The notes under the pieces are model-generated. The model was not told the origin of the DNA. It was given only the letters and a program-made list of their open reading frames with translations, and made no database searches. A program made the translations under genes and the position numbers. 64,000 nucleotides of DNA from Hyphomicrobiales bacterium (GTDB lineage: Bacteria > Pseudomonadota > Alphaproteobacteria > Rhizobiales > Rhizobiaceae): NCBI GenBank assembly GCA_900473805.1, contig UCMS01000008.1:62001-126000 (forward strand), given 5' to 3'. Shown one piece after another: positions 28,032-36,607 of the stretch (positions are counted from its first letter, which is position 1; each line of letters opens with the position of its first letter).

Positions 28032-29528
28032 TTACTTCATCGTCGGCATGACGAATTCGGCACCGTCCTTGATGCCGGACGGCCAGCGCGAGGTGACCGT
28101 CTTGGTGCGGGTCCAGAATTTGATCGAGTCCGTGCCATGCTGGTTCAAGTCACCGAAGGACGAGGACTTCCAGCCACCGAAGGAGTGGTAGGCGAGCGGA
28201 ACCGGGATCGGCACGTTGATGCCGACCATGCCGATGTTGATGCGGGAAGCGAAGTCACGGGCGGCATCACCGTCGCGGGTGTAGATCGCGACGCCGTTGC
28301 CGTATTCGTGCTTCATCGGCAGGTCGAGAGCTTCTTCATAGGTCTTGGCGCGGACGACCGAGAGAACAGGCCCGAAGATTTCGGTCTTGTAGATGTCCAT
28401 GTCAGGCGTGACGTGGTCGAACAGGCAGCCACCGACGAAGTAGCCGTTCTCGTAGCCCTGGAGCTTGAAGTCGCGGCCGTCGACCACGAGCTTGGCGCCG
28501 GCTTCGACGCCGCTGTCGATCAGCGACTTGATGCGGGCCTGCGCTTCCTTGGTGACGACGGGGCCCATGTCGGCCTTGTCGTCGGTATAGGGACCGATGC
28601 GCAGGCTTTCGACCATGGGCGTCAGCTTTTCGATCAGACGGTTGGCGGTTTCTTCGCCGACCGGAACGGCCACGGAGATCGCCATGCAGCGTTCGCCGGC
28701 CGAACCGTAACCTGCACCCATCAGCGCCTGGGCGGCCTGGTCCAGGTCGGCATCGGGCATGATGATCATGTGGTTCTTGGCGCCGCCGAAGCACTGGGCG
28801 CGCTTGCCGTTCATGGCGGCCGTGCCATAAACGTAACGGGCGATCGGGGTCGAGCCGACGAAGGAGACGGCCGAGATATCAGGATGGGTCAGGATGCCGT
28901 CGACGGCGGACTTGTCGCCATTGACGACATTGAGGATACCGGCCGGGAGACCGGCTTCGATCATCAGTTCGGCAAGACGGATCGGAACGGAGGGATCGCG
29001 CTCGGAGGGCTTCAGGATGAAAGCGTTGCCGCAAGCGATCGCCGGCGCAAACATCCACATCGGGATCATGGCCGGGAAGTTGAACGGTGTGATGCCGGCG
29101 CCGATGCCGACGGCCTGGCGGATCGAATACATGTCGATGTTCGGGCCGGCCCCTTCGGTGAACTCGCTCTTCGACAGATGCGGGATGCCGATCACGAATT
29201 CGCAGACTTCGAGGCCGCGGACGATGTCGCCCTTGGCGTCTTCGATCGTCTTGCCGTGTTCGCGCGACAGGGTCTCGGCAAGGCTGTCCATGTTGTCGTT
29301 CAAGAGCTGGACGAACTTCATGAAGACGCGGGCGCGGCGCTGCGGATTGGTGGCCGCCCACTTGGCCTGGGCCGACTTGGCGTTCTCCACGGCCGCGTTC
29401 AGCTCTTCGGCGCTGGCGAGCGAGACTTCGCCCTGCACTTCGCCGGTGGCCGGATTGAAGATGGCCTGCTTGCGGCCCGACGTGCCGGCGACATGCTTGC
29501 CGCCGATGAAATGCCCGATCTGATACAT
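28032..29528 (-). CDS. mmsA: Methylmalonate-semialdehyde dehydrogenase (CoA-acylating)
   Basis: A 498-residue aldehyde dehydrogenase that converts methylmalonate semialdehyde to propionyl-CoA in valine and myo-inositol breakdown. It carries FIGGKHVAGTSGR, TPFNFPAMIPMWMF, KPSERDPSVP, SFVGSTPIARYVY and the catalytic Cys281 in GSAGERCMAI, all typical of MmsA/IolA. I start at ATG 29528 because AGGAGGAAACCC lies immediately upstream; the frame runs on 16 codons without a better site. No other valine or inositol gene flanks it. A LysR regulator lies 1.6 kb upstream across the Rrf2/flavoprotein pair and could be its regulator, but this is a guess. Confidence 0.93.
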   Translation of the reverse strand: MYQIGHFIGGKHVAGTSGRKQAIFNPATGEVQGEVSLASAEELNAAVENAKSAQAKWAATNPQRRARVFMKFVQLLNDNMDSLAETLSREHGKTIEDAKGDIVRGLEVCEFVIGIPHLSKSEFTEGAGPNIDMYSIRQAVGIGAGITPFNFPAMIPMWMFAPAIACGNAFILKPSERDPSVPIRLAELMIEAGLPAGILNVVNGDKSAVDGILTHPDISAVSFVGSTPIARYVYGTAAMNGKRAQCFGGAKNHMIIMPDADLDQAAQALMGAGYGSAGERCMAISVAVPVGEETANRLIEKLTPMVESLRIGPYTDDKADMGPVVTKEAQARIKSLIDSGVEAGAKLVVDGRDFKLQGYENGYFVGGCLFDHVTPDMDIYKTEIFGPVLSVVRAKTYEEALDLPMKHEYGNGVAIYTRDGDAARDFASRINIGMVGINVPIPVPLAYHSFGGWKSSSFGDLNQHGTDSIKFWTRTKTVTSRWPSGIKDGAEFVMPTMK

Positions 29529-29628
29529 GGGTTTCCTCCTGAATTCGGTGGAGGCAGTATGCGCTTCGATTTTCACAAATCAACAGGATGATATTCGCAT
29601 CCGTTGTGCGTAAATTGAAGCACGCAAT

Positions 29629-30549
29629 CTAGGACCAGAGCGATGCCTCAATCAGGGCGCGATGTGCCGAGATGCCGGCCATCACGCCGGAGGCACTGGC
29701 CAGCGTCGCATTGTGCATCGGACTGGCGGCATCACCGGCAGCAAAGACACCTTGCTTGCTGGTGCATCCCATCTGAACCTTGATGTGCATGCCCTGTGGC
29801 CCTTCTTCCATTTCAAGGCCGAGCTGGGATGCCAGCGGAGACGCAATCGACACCCTGGATTGGGCAAACAGCGCGTGAATTTCCACGAACCGCCCATCGG
29901 CGAGACGGACCGCCTCAAGCCGGTCACCTTCGCCGATGAGTTCTACCAGCCGTTCCGTCTCTATCATCACCCTGCGTGCAGCAAGCACCGCCAACTGCTC
30001 CTCGTCGAACGTCACTCCGGGTTCAACGAACATGGTGGTCCGGCCCCAATCCGGCAGGATGCTGCCCTGATGGGCGGCGAGCGGCGACGAGGCGAGGATG
30101 CCGATCGGGCCTCCACCGATTTCGTAGCCATGGCAATAGGGGCAATGCAGAACTGTGCGGCCCCAACGCTCGGCAAGACCTGGGATGGGCGGAAGCGTAT
30201 CGGCTACGCCAAGAGCGAGCACGAGCACCTGCGCTTCCACAAAGCGTCCGTCGGCCATGCCGACCGTGAACCCGCCTGGGCGGCGTTCGGCATCCGTCGC
30301 CTCCCCTTCCAGGAGCTGGAAATTCGGATAGTTCGTCAGTTGCTCCAGAGCCCGGCGACGAATTTCGGAAGGCGCTACTCCGTCTTGCCCGAGAAAGCCA
30401 TGAGACGCTTCGGCAAAGCGATTGCGCGGGTAGCCCGCATCGATCAGCAGCACATGGCGGCGAGTGCGGGCGAGCTGCATGGCGGCCGAGAGACCTGCAA
30501 AACTTCCACCCACGATAACGGCGTCATACTTCACGAGAGGCTCCTTCAT
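29629..30549 (-). CDS. Thioredoxin-reductase-like FAD/NAD(P) oxidoreductase
   Basis: A 306-residue flavoprotein of the TrxB fold: VGGSFAGLSAAMQLARTRR for FAD at the N-terminus, redox-active CPYCHGYE near residue 137, and the C-terminal FAAGDAASPMHNATLASASG for FAD. The CPYC pair suggests disulfide chemistry, but such stand-alone homologues are often not true thioredoxin reductases. It is divergent from an Rrf2-type regulator. The ATGTAACTT box overlapping its start codon suggests repression by that regulator. Confidence 0.85.
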   Translation of the reverse strand: MKEPLVKYDAVIVGGSFAGLSAAMQLARTRRHVLLIDAGYPRNRFAEASHGFLGQDGVAPSEIRRRALEQLTNYPNFQLLEGEATDAERRPGGFTVGMADGRFVEAQVLVLALGVADTLPPIPGLAERWGRTVLHCPYCHGYEIGGGPIGILASSPLAAHQGSILPDWGRTTMFVEPGVTFDEEQLAVLAARRVMIETERLVELIGEGDRLEAVRLADGRFVEIHALFAQSRVSIASPLASQLGLEMEEGPQGMHIKVQMGCTSKQGVFAAGDAASPMHNATLASASGVMAGISAHRALIEASLWS

Positions 30550-30612
30550 GTAACTTTTGATGTTATGTATCTTCTTAAGTTACATGATCAAACTCGTCAA
30601 GTGATGTAACTT
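30548..30612. promoter_or_regulatory. Three ATGTAACTT boxes (probable Rrf2 operators)
   Basis: ATGTAACTT occurs at 30548-30556 and 30604-30612, and its reverse complement AAGTTACAT at 30577-30585. The last two form an inverted pair, and the first overlaps the start codon of the flavoprotein. Their place between the divergent flavoprotein and Rrf2 genes makes them the likely binding sites. Confidence 0.7.
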
Positions 30613-30668
30613 GGCTTGTTGCATGACGCTCTCTGCGATACGCATCCGTCAACAATGGAGGATTGCCG

Positions 30669-31130
30669 ATGCGCGGCGATAGCCGTCTCTCCCGGATGCT
30701 GCACGTGCTGATCCATCTCGGGCGCCGCAAGGAACCGGCGACGTCGGAGATGATCGCCAGAATGCTCAACACCAATCCCGTGGTCGTTCGACGGACGATG
30801 GCGGGCCTGCGCGAACGCGGCTATGTCCAGTCGGAGAAAGGGCATGGTGGCGGTTGGAAGCTCACCAGAGGGCTGGACGAAATCAGCCTGCTTGATGTCT
30901 ACGAGGCGCTGGAGAGGCCGGAACTCTTTTGCCTCGTCAGCGCGTCCGACCATGCGGGGTGCCTCGTCGAGATATCCGTCAATGAAGCGCTCGAGGATGC
31001 GCGGCGCGAAGCGGAGGCGCTGTTGCTTTCGCGGTTTGCGACGCTCAAGCTCTCGGACATCGCCGGCGATTTCGACAGGCGGCTGGAGATGCTGGGCCTG
31101 AGCGGCGGCGCACATGGCCATGACATCTGA
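30669..31130 (+). CDS. Rrf2-family transcriptional regulator
   Basis: A 153-residue winged-helix regulator. It has an N-terminal helix-turn-helix (TSEMIARMLNTNPVVVRRTM) and a glycine-rich wing (KGHGGGWKLTRG). Only two cysteines are present (LFCLV and AGCLVE), so the three-Cys Fe-S cluster of RirA/IscR is lacking. It therefore resembles the YwnA-like group without a cluster, which senses thiol or electrophile stress in some bacteria. The start is ATG 30669 with GGAGG eight bases upstream. It is divergent from the thioredoxin-reductase-like gene and probably controls it and itself. Confidence 0.85.
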   Translation: MRGDSRLSRMLHVLIHLGRRKEPATSEMIARMLNTNPVVVRRTMAGLRERGYVQSEKGHGGGWKLTRGLDEISLLDVYEALERPELFCLVSASDHAGCLVEISVNEALEDARREAEALLLSRFATLKLSDIAGDFDRRLEMLGLSGGAHGHDI

Positions 31131-31163
31131 TGCCCGAAAACACGCAACAGGGGAGGTCTTGGC

Positions 31164-32045
31164 ATGAACTGGGATGACGTGCGCATCTTTCTTGCCGTGG
31201 CCCGCACAGGCCAGATTCTCGCTGCGTCCCGACGGCTGGGGCTCAACCATGCAACGCTGTCGCGGCGGCTGACATCGCTGGAAACCGCGCTGAAGACGCG
31301 CCTCTTCATTCGCCGTACCAATGGCTGCGAGCTGACTGCCGAGGGCGAAGCGTTTCTTTCCTCCGCCGAGCGGATGGAAACCGAGATGCTGGAGGTTCAG
31401 GCGCGGCTGGGACGCACCGATACGCAAGTCGCCGGCACGGTGCGGATCGGCGCACCCGACGGATTCGGCGTATTTTTCCTCGCCTCGCGGCTCGGCGCGC
31501 TGATTGCCCAGCATCCGGAACTCAAGATCCAGCTCGTGCCCGTGCCGCGCTCGTTCTCGCTGTCGCAGCGGGAGGCGGATATTGCGGTAACGCTTGAGAG
31601 GCCGGACCAGGGACGCCTGGTCTCGTCCAAGCTCGTCGACTACACGCTCGGGCTCTATGCTTCACGCGCCTATGTCGAGGCACATGGCCTGCCGTCGACG
31701 GCCGAAGACCTGAAGGCGCATCGCCGCATCGGCTATGTCGAAGACCTTATCTTCACACCGTCGCTCAATTTCACCGGCGAGGTCATGCGCGACTGGAATG
31801 CCGGCTTCGAGATTTCCTCGGCCATCGGCCAGACGGAAGCGGTGCTGGCGGGTGCGGGGATCGGTATCCTGCACAGCTATATCGCGCGGCAGCATGACAG
31901 TCTCGTGCGCGTGTTGCCGGAGATCGAGATCCGTCGCGCCTATTGGACGACCTATCACGAAAGTGCGCGGGAACTGGTGCGGGTGCGGGCGGTGGTGCAG
32001 TTCCTGCAGGACGCGGTGGAGAAAGATCGCGGGATCTTCGCTTGA
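31164..32045 (+). CDS. LysR-family transcriptional regulator
   Basis: A 293-residue LysR protein. It has an N-terminal winged helix (MNWDDVRIFLAVARTGQI, HATLSRRLTSLE) and a periplasmic-binding-like effector domain from about residue 90. It begins 33 bp after the Rrf2 gene on the same strand, so they may be cotranscribed. The effector is unknown. mmsA upstream on the other strand is a possible target. Confidence 0.87.
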   Translation: MNWDDVRIFLAVARTGQILAASRRLGLNHATLSRRLTSLETALKTRLFIRRTNGCELTAEGEAFLSSAERMETEMLEVQARLGRTDTQVAGTVRIGAPDGFGVFFLASRLGALIAQHPELKIQLVPVPRSFSLSQREADIAVTLERPDQGRLVSSKLVDYTLGLYASRAYVEAHGLPSTAEDLKAHRRIGYVEDLIFTPSLNFTGEVMRDWNAGFEISSAIGQTEAVLAGAGIGILHSYIARQHDSLVRVLPEIEIRRAYWTTYHESARELVRVRAVVQFLQDAVEKDRGIFA

Positions 32046-32141
32046 GCAGTCGTCCCCCGGTCCGCGACGGCTCAGGATATCAGCCCTCCGAAAGGTTCCC
32101 GATATTGCCTGGCAACGCAACTCGCGCTGCCGGCTGTGCCC

Positions 32142-32735
32142 TTATAGACACGTGAGCATCACTGCATCCGGCGTGACGAGGCCCCCGAAATAAGTCTCGT
32201 CAGGGCGTTGTTCGACCCGCGCAGTGCAAGCACCCGCTATGCCAGAGATGACGGGCGACACCTGGCTCAGGCTAAATGCGATGGTCAGGTCACGGTCGCG
32301 CAGGAGGACGCCAAGGGTCCGCCCCCGGAGGTCGAGCGGCGTGGACAAACGAAATGTGATCTGGAGCGCAAGATTGGCCCCGTCGAACCGCACGGCGACC
32401 TCTGCCGCCTCAGGAAGATCCAAGGGCGCCTTATCGAGCGAAAGCTCCGTGTAAAATGCGCGCGCGCGCAAGCGGTGCTGCAGCTCCGCAGAGAGTTCCG
32501 TCATTTCCCCCTGCGACAACAGACCATCGCCATCTGTATCGAACCGGCGGCTCACTCGCTGGCTCGTCGCGTCGTCGAAGACGATCCGCTCCGAGAGGGC
32601 AAGCATCTGCTCCTCCCTCACCTCGAAGGCCACTGCCACCGAGGCCGCGATATCCGGATGGGCCAATGCAGGGCCGGCGGTGCCGACCACAAACATTGCC
32701 AGCGCCAGCCGGCTTCCGAGAGAGCGGCGCGTCAC
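32142..32735 (-). CDS. DUF1007-like periplasmic protein with EF-hand
   Basis: A 197-residue secreted protein with a signal peptide (ALAMFVVGTAGPALA, then HPD), one clear EF-hand loop DTDGDGLLSQGE, and the family region PLDLRGRTLGVLLRDRDL. Proteins of the DUF1007 family usually accompany nickel/cobalt permeases. I start at GTG 32735, whose GTGA overlaps the stop codon of the upstream membrane gene by four bases; the longer open frame upstream is antisense-like and lacks a signal peptide. It is the third gene of a cluster with a HupE protein. A metal-delivery or metal-sensing role is inferred. Confidence 0.78.
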   Translation of the reverse strand: MTRRSLGSRLALAMFVVGTAGPALAHPDIAASVAVAFEVREEQMLALSERIVFDDATSQRVSRRFDTDGDGLLSQGEMTELSAELQHRLRARAFYTELSLDKAPLDLPEAAEVAVRFDGANLALQITFRLSTPLDLRGRTLGVLLRDRDLTIAFSLSQVSPVISGIAGACTARVEQRPDETYFGGLVTPDAVMLTCL

Positions 32736-33406
32736 GTCGACGGCTCCTGCAAGACCGGCAGTGGCGGAAATGGTGGCGGTGTGAGTGCATGTTCCCGGGT
32801 GGCCATGAAGGCGCCACCGTAGAGCAGTGCCACGGCCAGCATCCAACTGCCCGCAATCCGGGAGGCGATGCCAAGAACCGGATGGGCAAGTCGCGCGATG
32901 GGCCATCCGACTGCGACGACGATTGCCGTCTGAATGGCGAAGGCCGCCGGAAGATAGTGGGGCAAAAAGAGTGCAGGGTCGCTCAGCCGGGTTGCAACGG
33001 CAAGCGCCGCACCGGCGAGCGTGAGCATCAACGGCGCGATCCAAACGCGCCGTTCCGCAGGCAGCACCAGCGTGATGCCGACGGCAAGGCAGGCGATTGG
33101 CCCGGTGAGAAAGAGATGGGATGCAGCCCCGCGCACGGGGGCCATGAGTGCGTAAATGTCTTCCCGAACGAACAATCCCGCGACTGCGCCCGCCAGAAGT
33201 GTCACGGCGGATAACAGGCGCGGCCTGCGCGGCAGCTGGCCCAGAACGACGCCAGCCCCGACAACGGGCAAGAGCAGTTCAACACTCAGAATGCCCGTAA
33301 ACGCAGAGGTGCCAGCCTGAAGGCCGGGCAGCAGCAACCACGAGAAAAGCGCGATGCCCAAAGCCAGCGGCAGAAAGCACAAGGCACGGGATGGCATGCC
33401 TGCCAT
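32732..33406 (-). CDS. Unrecognised polytopic membrane protein of the HupE cluster
   Basis: A 224-residue protein with about seven hydrophobic helices, for example ALCFLPLALGIALFSWLLL at the start and GSWMLAVALLYGGAFM near the end. It has no motif I can name. ATG 33406 shares its A with the stop codon of the HupE gene (TGATG), and its end overlaps the DUF1007-like start, so the three genes are tightly coupled. It could be a membrane partner of the metal transport system; this rests on context only. Confidence 0.72.
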   Translation of the reverse strand: MAGMPSRALCFLPLALGIALFSWLLLPGLQAGTSAFTGILSVELLLPVVGAGVVLGQLPRRPRLLSAVTLLAGAVAGLFVREDIYALMAPVRGAASHLFLTGPIACLAVGITLVLPAERRVWIAPLMLTLAGAALAVATRLSDPALFLPHYLPAAFAIQTAIVVAVGWPIARLAHPVLGIASRIAGSWMLAVALLYGGAFMATREHALTPPPFPPLPVLQEPST

Positions 33407-33996
33407 CAGGCGACGAGGAAGTAGACGCCGCCGAGCCCGATCAGGCCTCCAAGCGCGCGGGCCATCTGGCCACCCTGCAAACGCTGGAAGCCGAGACCGA
33501 CCGCAATGCCGGCGAGATGGATAAGGCCGGTGGCGACGACGAAGCCGAAAGCGTAGTCGGCCGGATCGGCGGCATTCGGCAGTTCGGCACCATGGGCATA
33601 GCCGTGGAAGATGGCAAAGACACCGATGACAACGACAGCCAGCCATTCCGGCGGACGCCAGAGGCAGGCGATGGCCGCACCGAGCACGATGATCGACAGG
33701 GCAATCCCGCTTTCAACTGCCGGAAGCGGGATGCCGGCAATGCCCATCATGCCACCGACGACCATGATCAGCGGAAAGGCGATCGGCAGGCTCCAGACCG
33801 AGCGACCGCCCATCTGGGCACCCCACAGGCCGACGCAGAACATCGCCAGCATATGATCGAGGCCGGAAAGCGGATGCTCGAAGCCATGCAGGAAACCACC
33901 GCCCTCGCCCGCCAGCACATGCGCTTCCGCCATCGTAGGAACAGAAACCGCGAGAGCAGCGAGCGTGAGATACTGAAAGAGGCGGTTGGACGACAT
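33406..33996 (-). CDS. HupE/UreJ-family protein (copy 1)
   Basis: A 196-residue membrane protein with a signal-like N-terminus cleaved near AEA-HVLAG. It carries the family signature GFEHPLSGLDHMLAMFCVGLWGAQMGGR, with conserved His/Asp residues, and a second conserved FHGYAHGAELP. HupE/UreJ proteins are nickel (or cobalt) permeases associated with hydrogenase or urease. ATG 33996 is favoured by GGAG seven bases upstream; ATG 34002 is too close. It heads a three-gene operon and is divergent from a second HupE gene. No urease or hydrogenase gene is in the window. Confidence 0.88.
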   Translation of the reverse strand: MSSNRLFQYLTLAALAVSVPTMAEAHVLAGEGGGFLHGFEHPLSGLDHMLAMFCVGLWGAQMGGRSVWSLPIAFPLIMVVGGMMGIAGIPLPAVESGIALSIIVLGAAIACLWRPPEWLAVVVIGVFAIFHGYAHGAELPNAADPADYAFGFVVATGLIHLAGIAVGLGFQRLQGGQMARALGGLIGLGGVYFLVA

Positions 33997-34185
33997 GGAC
34001 ATTCTCCGGGGAAGATTGCGGGAGGCTGAAACCAGATTTGCGGCAAAATCGCGATCGGAACCACAGGTTGGTCCGCGCCGCCAACACTATATCCGAATCG
34101 CACGAAACTGTAGACGCAGAAGAAAGGCCCGGCCATAAGGGCACGACCGGCACCGCGAACGAGACAGACATCGGAGCCAAGGAAG

Positions 34186-34815
34186 ATGCGCAGAATTTCC
34201 GCAACGTTGATCCTCCCCCGCCAGCGCCTGGCTTCTGCGGCCGTGGCGCTTCTGTTTTTCCTGATACCCACGCTTGCCCAGGCGCATGTCATGGACGGAC
34301 CCCTCGGTGGCTTCGGCTCGGGTTTCGGACATCCGCTGGCGGGACCGGATCATTTTCTCGCGATGCTGGCCGTCGGGCTGTGGGGCGCACAAATGGGTGG
34401 GCGCTCGGTCTGGACCTTGCCGGCGACATTCCCCCTTGTGATGTGCATTGGCGGCGTCGCCGGCATGCTCGATATCCTGCCGACGGGCATCGTTCAGGCG
34501 GGCATAGCCATCTCGGTCCTTGCGCTCGGGGCGGCAATCGCTGTGGCCTGGAAGGCGCCGGAATGGGTGGCGCTGGGACTGATTTCCGCTTTTGCCATCC
34601 TGCATGGCATCCCCCACGGCGTGCTGGCCCCGAGGGCCAGTGACCCGGCCGCCTTTACCGTCGGCTTCGTCGTTTCGACCGGCGTCATTCACGTGGTCGG
34701 GATCGGGATCGGCGCTGCTCTCAAGCCCGTAGCCCACGGAAAACTGGTGCAGGCGCTCGGTGCTGCGATCGCACTCGCCGGCATGTGGTTCCTGCTCGCC
34801 CTCGTCCTTGGCTGA
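34186..34815 (+). CDS. HupE/UreJ-family protein (copy 2)
   Basis: A 209-residue paralogue of the divergent HupE gene. It has a signal peptide ending near LAQA-HVMDG, the signature GFGHPLAGPDHFLAMLAVGLWGAQMGGR, the second histidine motif LHGIPHGVLAP and about six hydrophobic helices. The two copies share much of their sequence and a 190-bp divergent promoter region. They may form one system or carry different metals. Confidence 0.88.
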   Translation: MRRISATLILPRQRLASAAVALLFFLIPTLAQAHVMDGPLGGFGSGFGHPLAGPDHFLAMLAVGLWGAQMGGRSVWTLPATFPLVMCIGGVAGMLDILPTGIVQAGIAISVLALGAAIAVAWKAPEWVALGLISAFAILHGIPHGVLAPRASDPAAFTVGFVVSTGVIHVVGIGIGAALKPVAHGKLVQALGAAIALAGMWFLLALVLG

Positions 34816-34988
34816 TCGGAGCGGTCCGAGCCACGGGAAGCCCTGCCAGCAACCGCATTTTGCTGCATTGCAGCCATACGGTTTCAGTTGACAAACGGGA
34901 GCGGAACCGCACAAACCACGGCATCGTCCGGCCGGAGAAGTTTCGGCCTGACACCGCGAAACCGTGAACATCCAGGCACAGGCTTTTC

Positions 34989-36092
34989 ATGACCACGAAT
35001 ACCGCAGAGCTCGACTTCCATATCGTACCGAATGCCGCTCCCATGCCGGAAGCCGAGCGGCTGGCGGCTTTTGAAAACCTGGGCTTCGGAACGCTGTTCA
35101 CCGACCACATGGTCGTGGTGCAATGGCATGCCGACAAGGGCTGGCATACGGCCGAAGTGAAGGCGCGCGGCCCATTCCAGATCGACCCGGCCGCCAGCGT
35201 GTTGCACTACGCCCAGGAAATTTTCGAGGGCATGAAGGCCTATAAGGGTGCGGACGGTCGCATCACCCTGTTCCGCCCGGAAGAGAATGCACGGCGCTTC
35301 AACAAGTCGGCCGAGCGTATGGCGATGCCGGAGATCCCGGAAGAACTGTTTCTCAAGGCGGTCGAGGAACTGGTCAAGATCGACGCGAAATGGGTGCCGG
35401 AAGGGGAAGGCAGCCTTTATCTTCGCCCGTTCATGTTTGCGAGCGAGACATTCCTCGGCGTTCGACCCTCACGCGAATACATCTTCAGCGTCATTGCCTC
35501 GCCGGTCGGCCCCTATTTCAAGGGCGGGAGCAAGCCGGTGACGCTCTGGGTCAGCGAACACTACACACGTGCGGCCCCCGGCGGTACGGGTGCAGCCAAA
35601 TGCGGCGGCAACTATGCTGCTAGCCTGCTCGCCCAGAAGGAAGCGTCCAGCCGCGGCTGCGACCAGGTCGTGTTCCTCGACGCTGCCGAGCACAAATGGA
35701 TCGAAGAATTGGGCGGCATGAACGTCTTCTTCGTCATGGATGACGGCACGGTCGTCACCCCGCCGCTCTCGGGCACCATCCTGCCCGGCATTACCCGCAA
35801 CTCGATCATCAAGCTTGCCGGCGACAATGGCCTGAAGGTCATCGAACGCCCCTACTCCTTCGATGAGTGGATGGCGGATGCCAAGAGCGGAAAGCTGCGT
35901 GAGGCCTTCGCCTGCGGCACGGCTGCCGTCGTTGCCGCCATTGGAACTGTACGCCATCCGGACGGCGAATTCGTCATCGGCAATGCCGGAACCGGCATGG
36001 AAACGGAGAAGCTGCGCAACCAGCTGACCGGCATCCAGCGCGGCACTGTGGCCGACCCTTACGGCTGGGTGAAGGATGTCACCCGCATCTAA
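34989..36092 (+). CDS. ilvE: Branched-chain amino acid aminotransferase
   Basis: A 367-residue PLP enzyme (fold type IV) that makes or degrades Leu, Ile and Val using 2-oxoglutarate/glutamate. It has HYAQEIFEGMKAYKG, LRPFMFASE, the PLP-binding Lys204 in GAAKCGGNYAAS and the family motif EELGGMNVFFV. The length is typical of the larger BCAT subfamily found in rhizobia and eukaryotes. It is a single-gene unit by spacing. Confidence 0.93.
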   Translation: MTTNTAELDFHIVPNAAPMPEAERLAAFENLGFGTLFTDHMVVVQWHADKGWHTAEVKARGPFQIDPAASVLHYAQEIFEGMKAYKGADGRITLFRPEENARRFNKSAERMAMPEIPEELFLKAVEELVKIDAKWVPEGEGSLYLRPFMFASETFLGVRPSREYIFSVIASPVGPYFKGGSKPVTLWVSEHYTRAAPGGTGAAKCGGNYAASLLAQKEASSRGCDQVVFLDAAEHKWIEELGGMNVFFVMDDGTVVTPPLSGTILPGITRNSIIKLAGDNGLKVIERPYSFDEWMADAKSGKLREAFACGTAAVVAAIGTVRHPDGEFVIGNAGTGMETEKLRNQLTGIQRGTVADPYGWVKDVTRI

Positions 36093-36100
36093 GGCCGCCG

Positions 36101-36153
36101 AACGAAAAAGCCGCACAGCAATCCACCTCCTCCCCGAGGCGATCGCTGTGCGG
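36101..36153 (-). terminator. Terminator of the small gene at 36201
   Basis: A 9-bp inverted repeat CCGCACAGC (36111-36119) / GCTGTGCGG (36145-36153) with a long loop is followed on the minus strand by CTTTTTCGTT. It may also stop ilvE transcripts on the plus strand, but there is no T-run on that side. Confidence 0.6.
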
Positions 36154-36200
36154 TACCAATCCGGAGGTCAGGACCGGATGGGGGATATTGGGCTGCGGGA

Positions 36201-36446
36201 TCAGGCCGCGTTTGCGCCCTGGGTCACGATAACGGGGATCAGCAGATCACCCCAATTGCCGTCGCCGCCATGGTGACGGGCCGAGCGGACGAGTTCGACC
36301 GAGACGCCGGCATCGACGGCCTTCATGATCGAATGATTGAGACGGTGCAGGTCGTTGGCCAGCATGCGGATCATCGCCTGCTGATCGGTGGACATGGCCG
36401 AGGACTGTTCTTCGGCGCGTTCCTTGACTCGGGTCTGGGGTGTCAT
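36201..36446 (-). CDS. Small hypothetical protein downstream of aceA
   Basis: An 81-residue soluble protein, not recognised. It begins MTPQTRVKERAEEQ, has a helical middle (MIRMLANDLHRLNHSIMKAV) and a C-terminal DAGVSVELVRSARHHGG, then GDLLIPVIV. ATG 36446 has GGAG seven to eight bases before it; a frame extension to 36485 has no such site and crosses into the palindromic repeat. It lies on the same strand as aceA, 160 bp downstream, with the palindromic pair between them. Confidence 0.7.
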   Translation of the reverse strand: MTPQTRVKERAEEQSSAMSTDQQAMIRMLANDLHRLNHSIMKAVDAGVSVELVRSARHHGGDGNWGDLLIPVIVTQGANAA

Positions 36447-36481
36447 GGCATTTCTCCTCTTGATGTCTGGGGTTTTTGAAG

Positions 36482-36604
36482 TCACCCCCCCTTAAGGGGG
36501 GAGGTCGCAGCGTAGCTGCGGGTGGGGGTGAGCCTCTGATGATTGCGGTGGTCACCCCACCCCGGCACTGCGTGCCGACCCTCCCCCTCAAGGGGAGGGT
36601 GCGA
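36482..36604. repeat. Inverted pair of palindromic intergenic elements (RIME/REP-like)
   Basis: Unit 1 (36482-36531) has outer arms TCACCCCC / GGGGGTGA enclosing two hairpins, CCCCCCTTAAGGGGGG (36486-36501) and CGCAGCGTAGCTGCG (36506-36520). Unit 2 (36552-36604) has the same layout in reverse orientation: TCACCCC, GGCACTGCGTGCC, then a CCCTCCCC..GGGGAGGG hairpin. The pair lies just 3' of aceA. Such elements are dispersed in rhizobial genomes; the exact class is not determined. Confidence 0.75.
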
Positions 36605-36607
36605 TCT

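Noticed and set aside
27732-29591. A 619-residue plus-strand frame over mmsA
   Set aside because: It lies fully antisense to mmsA and the GFA gene, whose families are certain. Its sequence is compositionally a shadow (rich in Asp, Gly, Arg, His).
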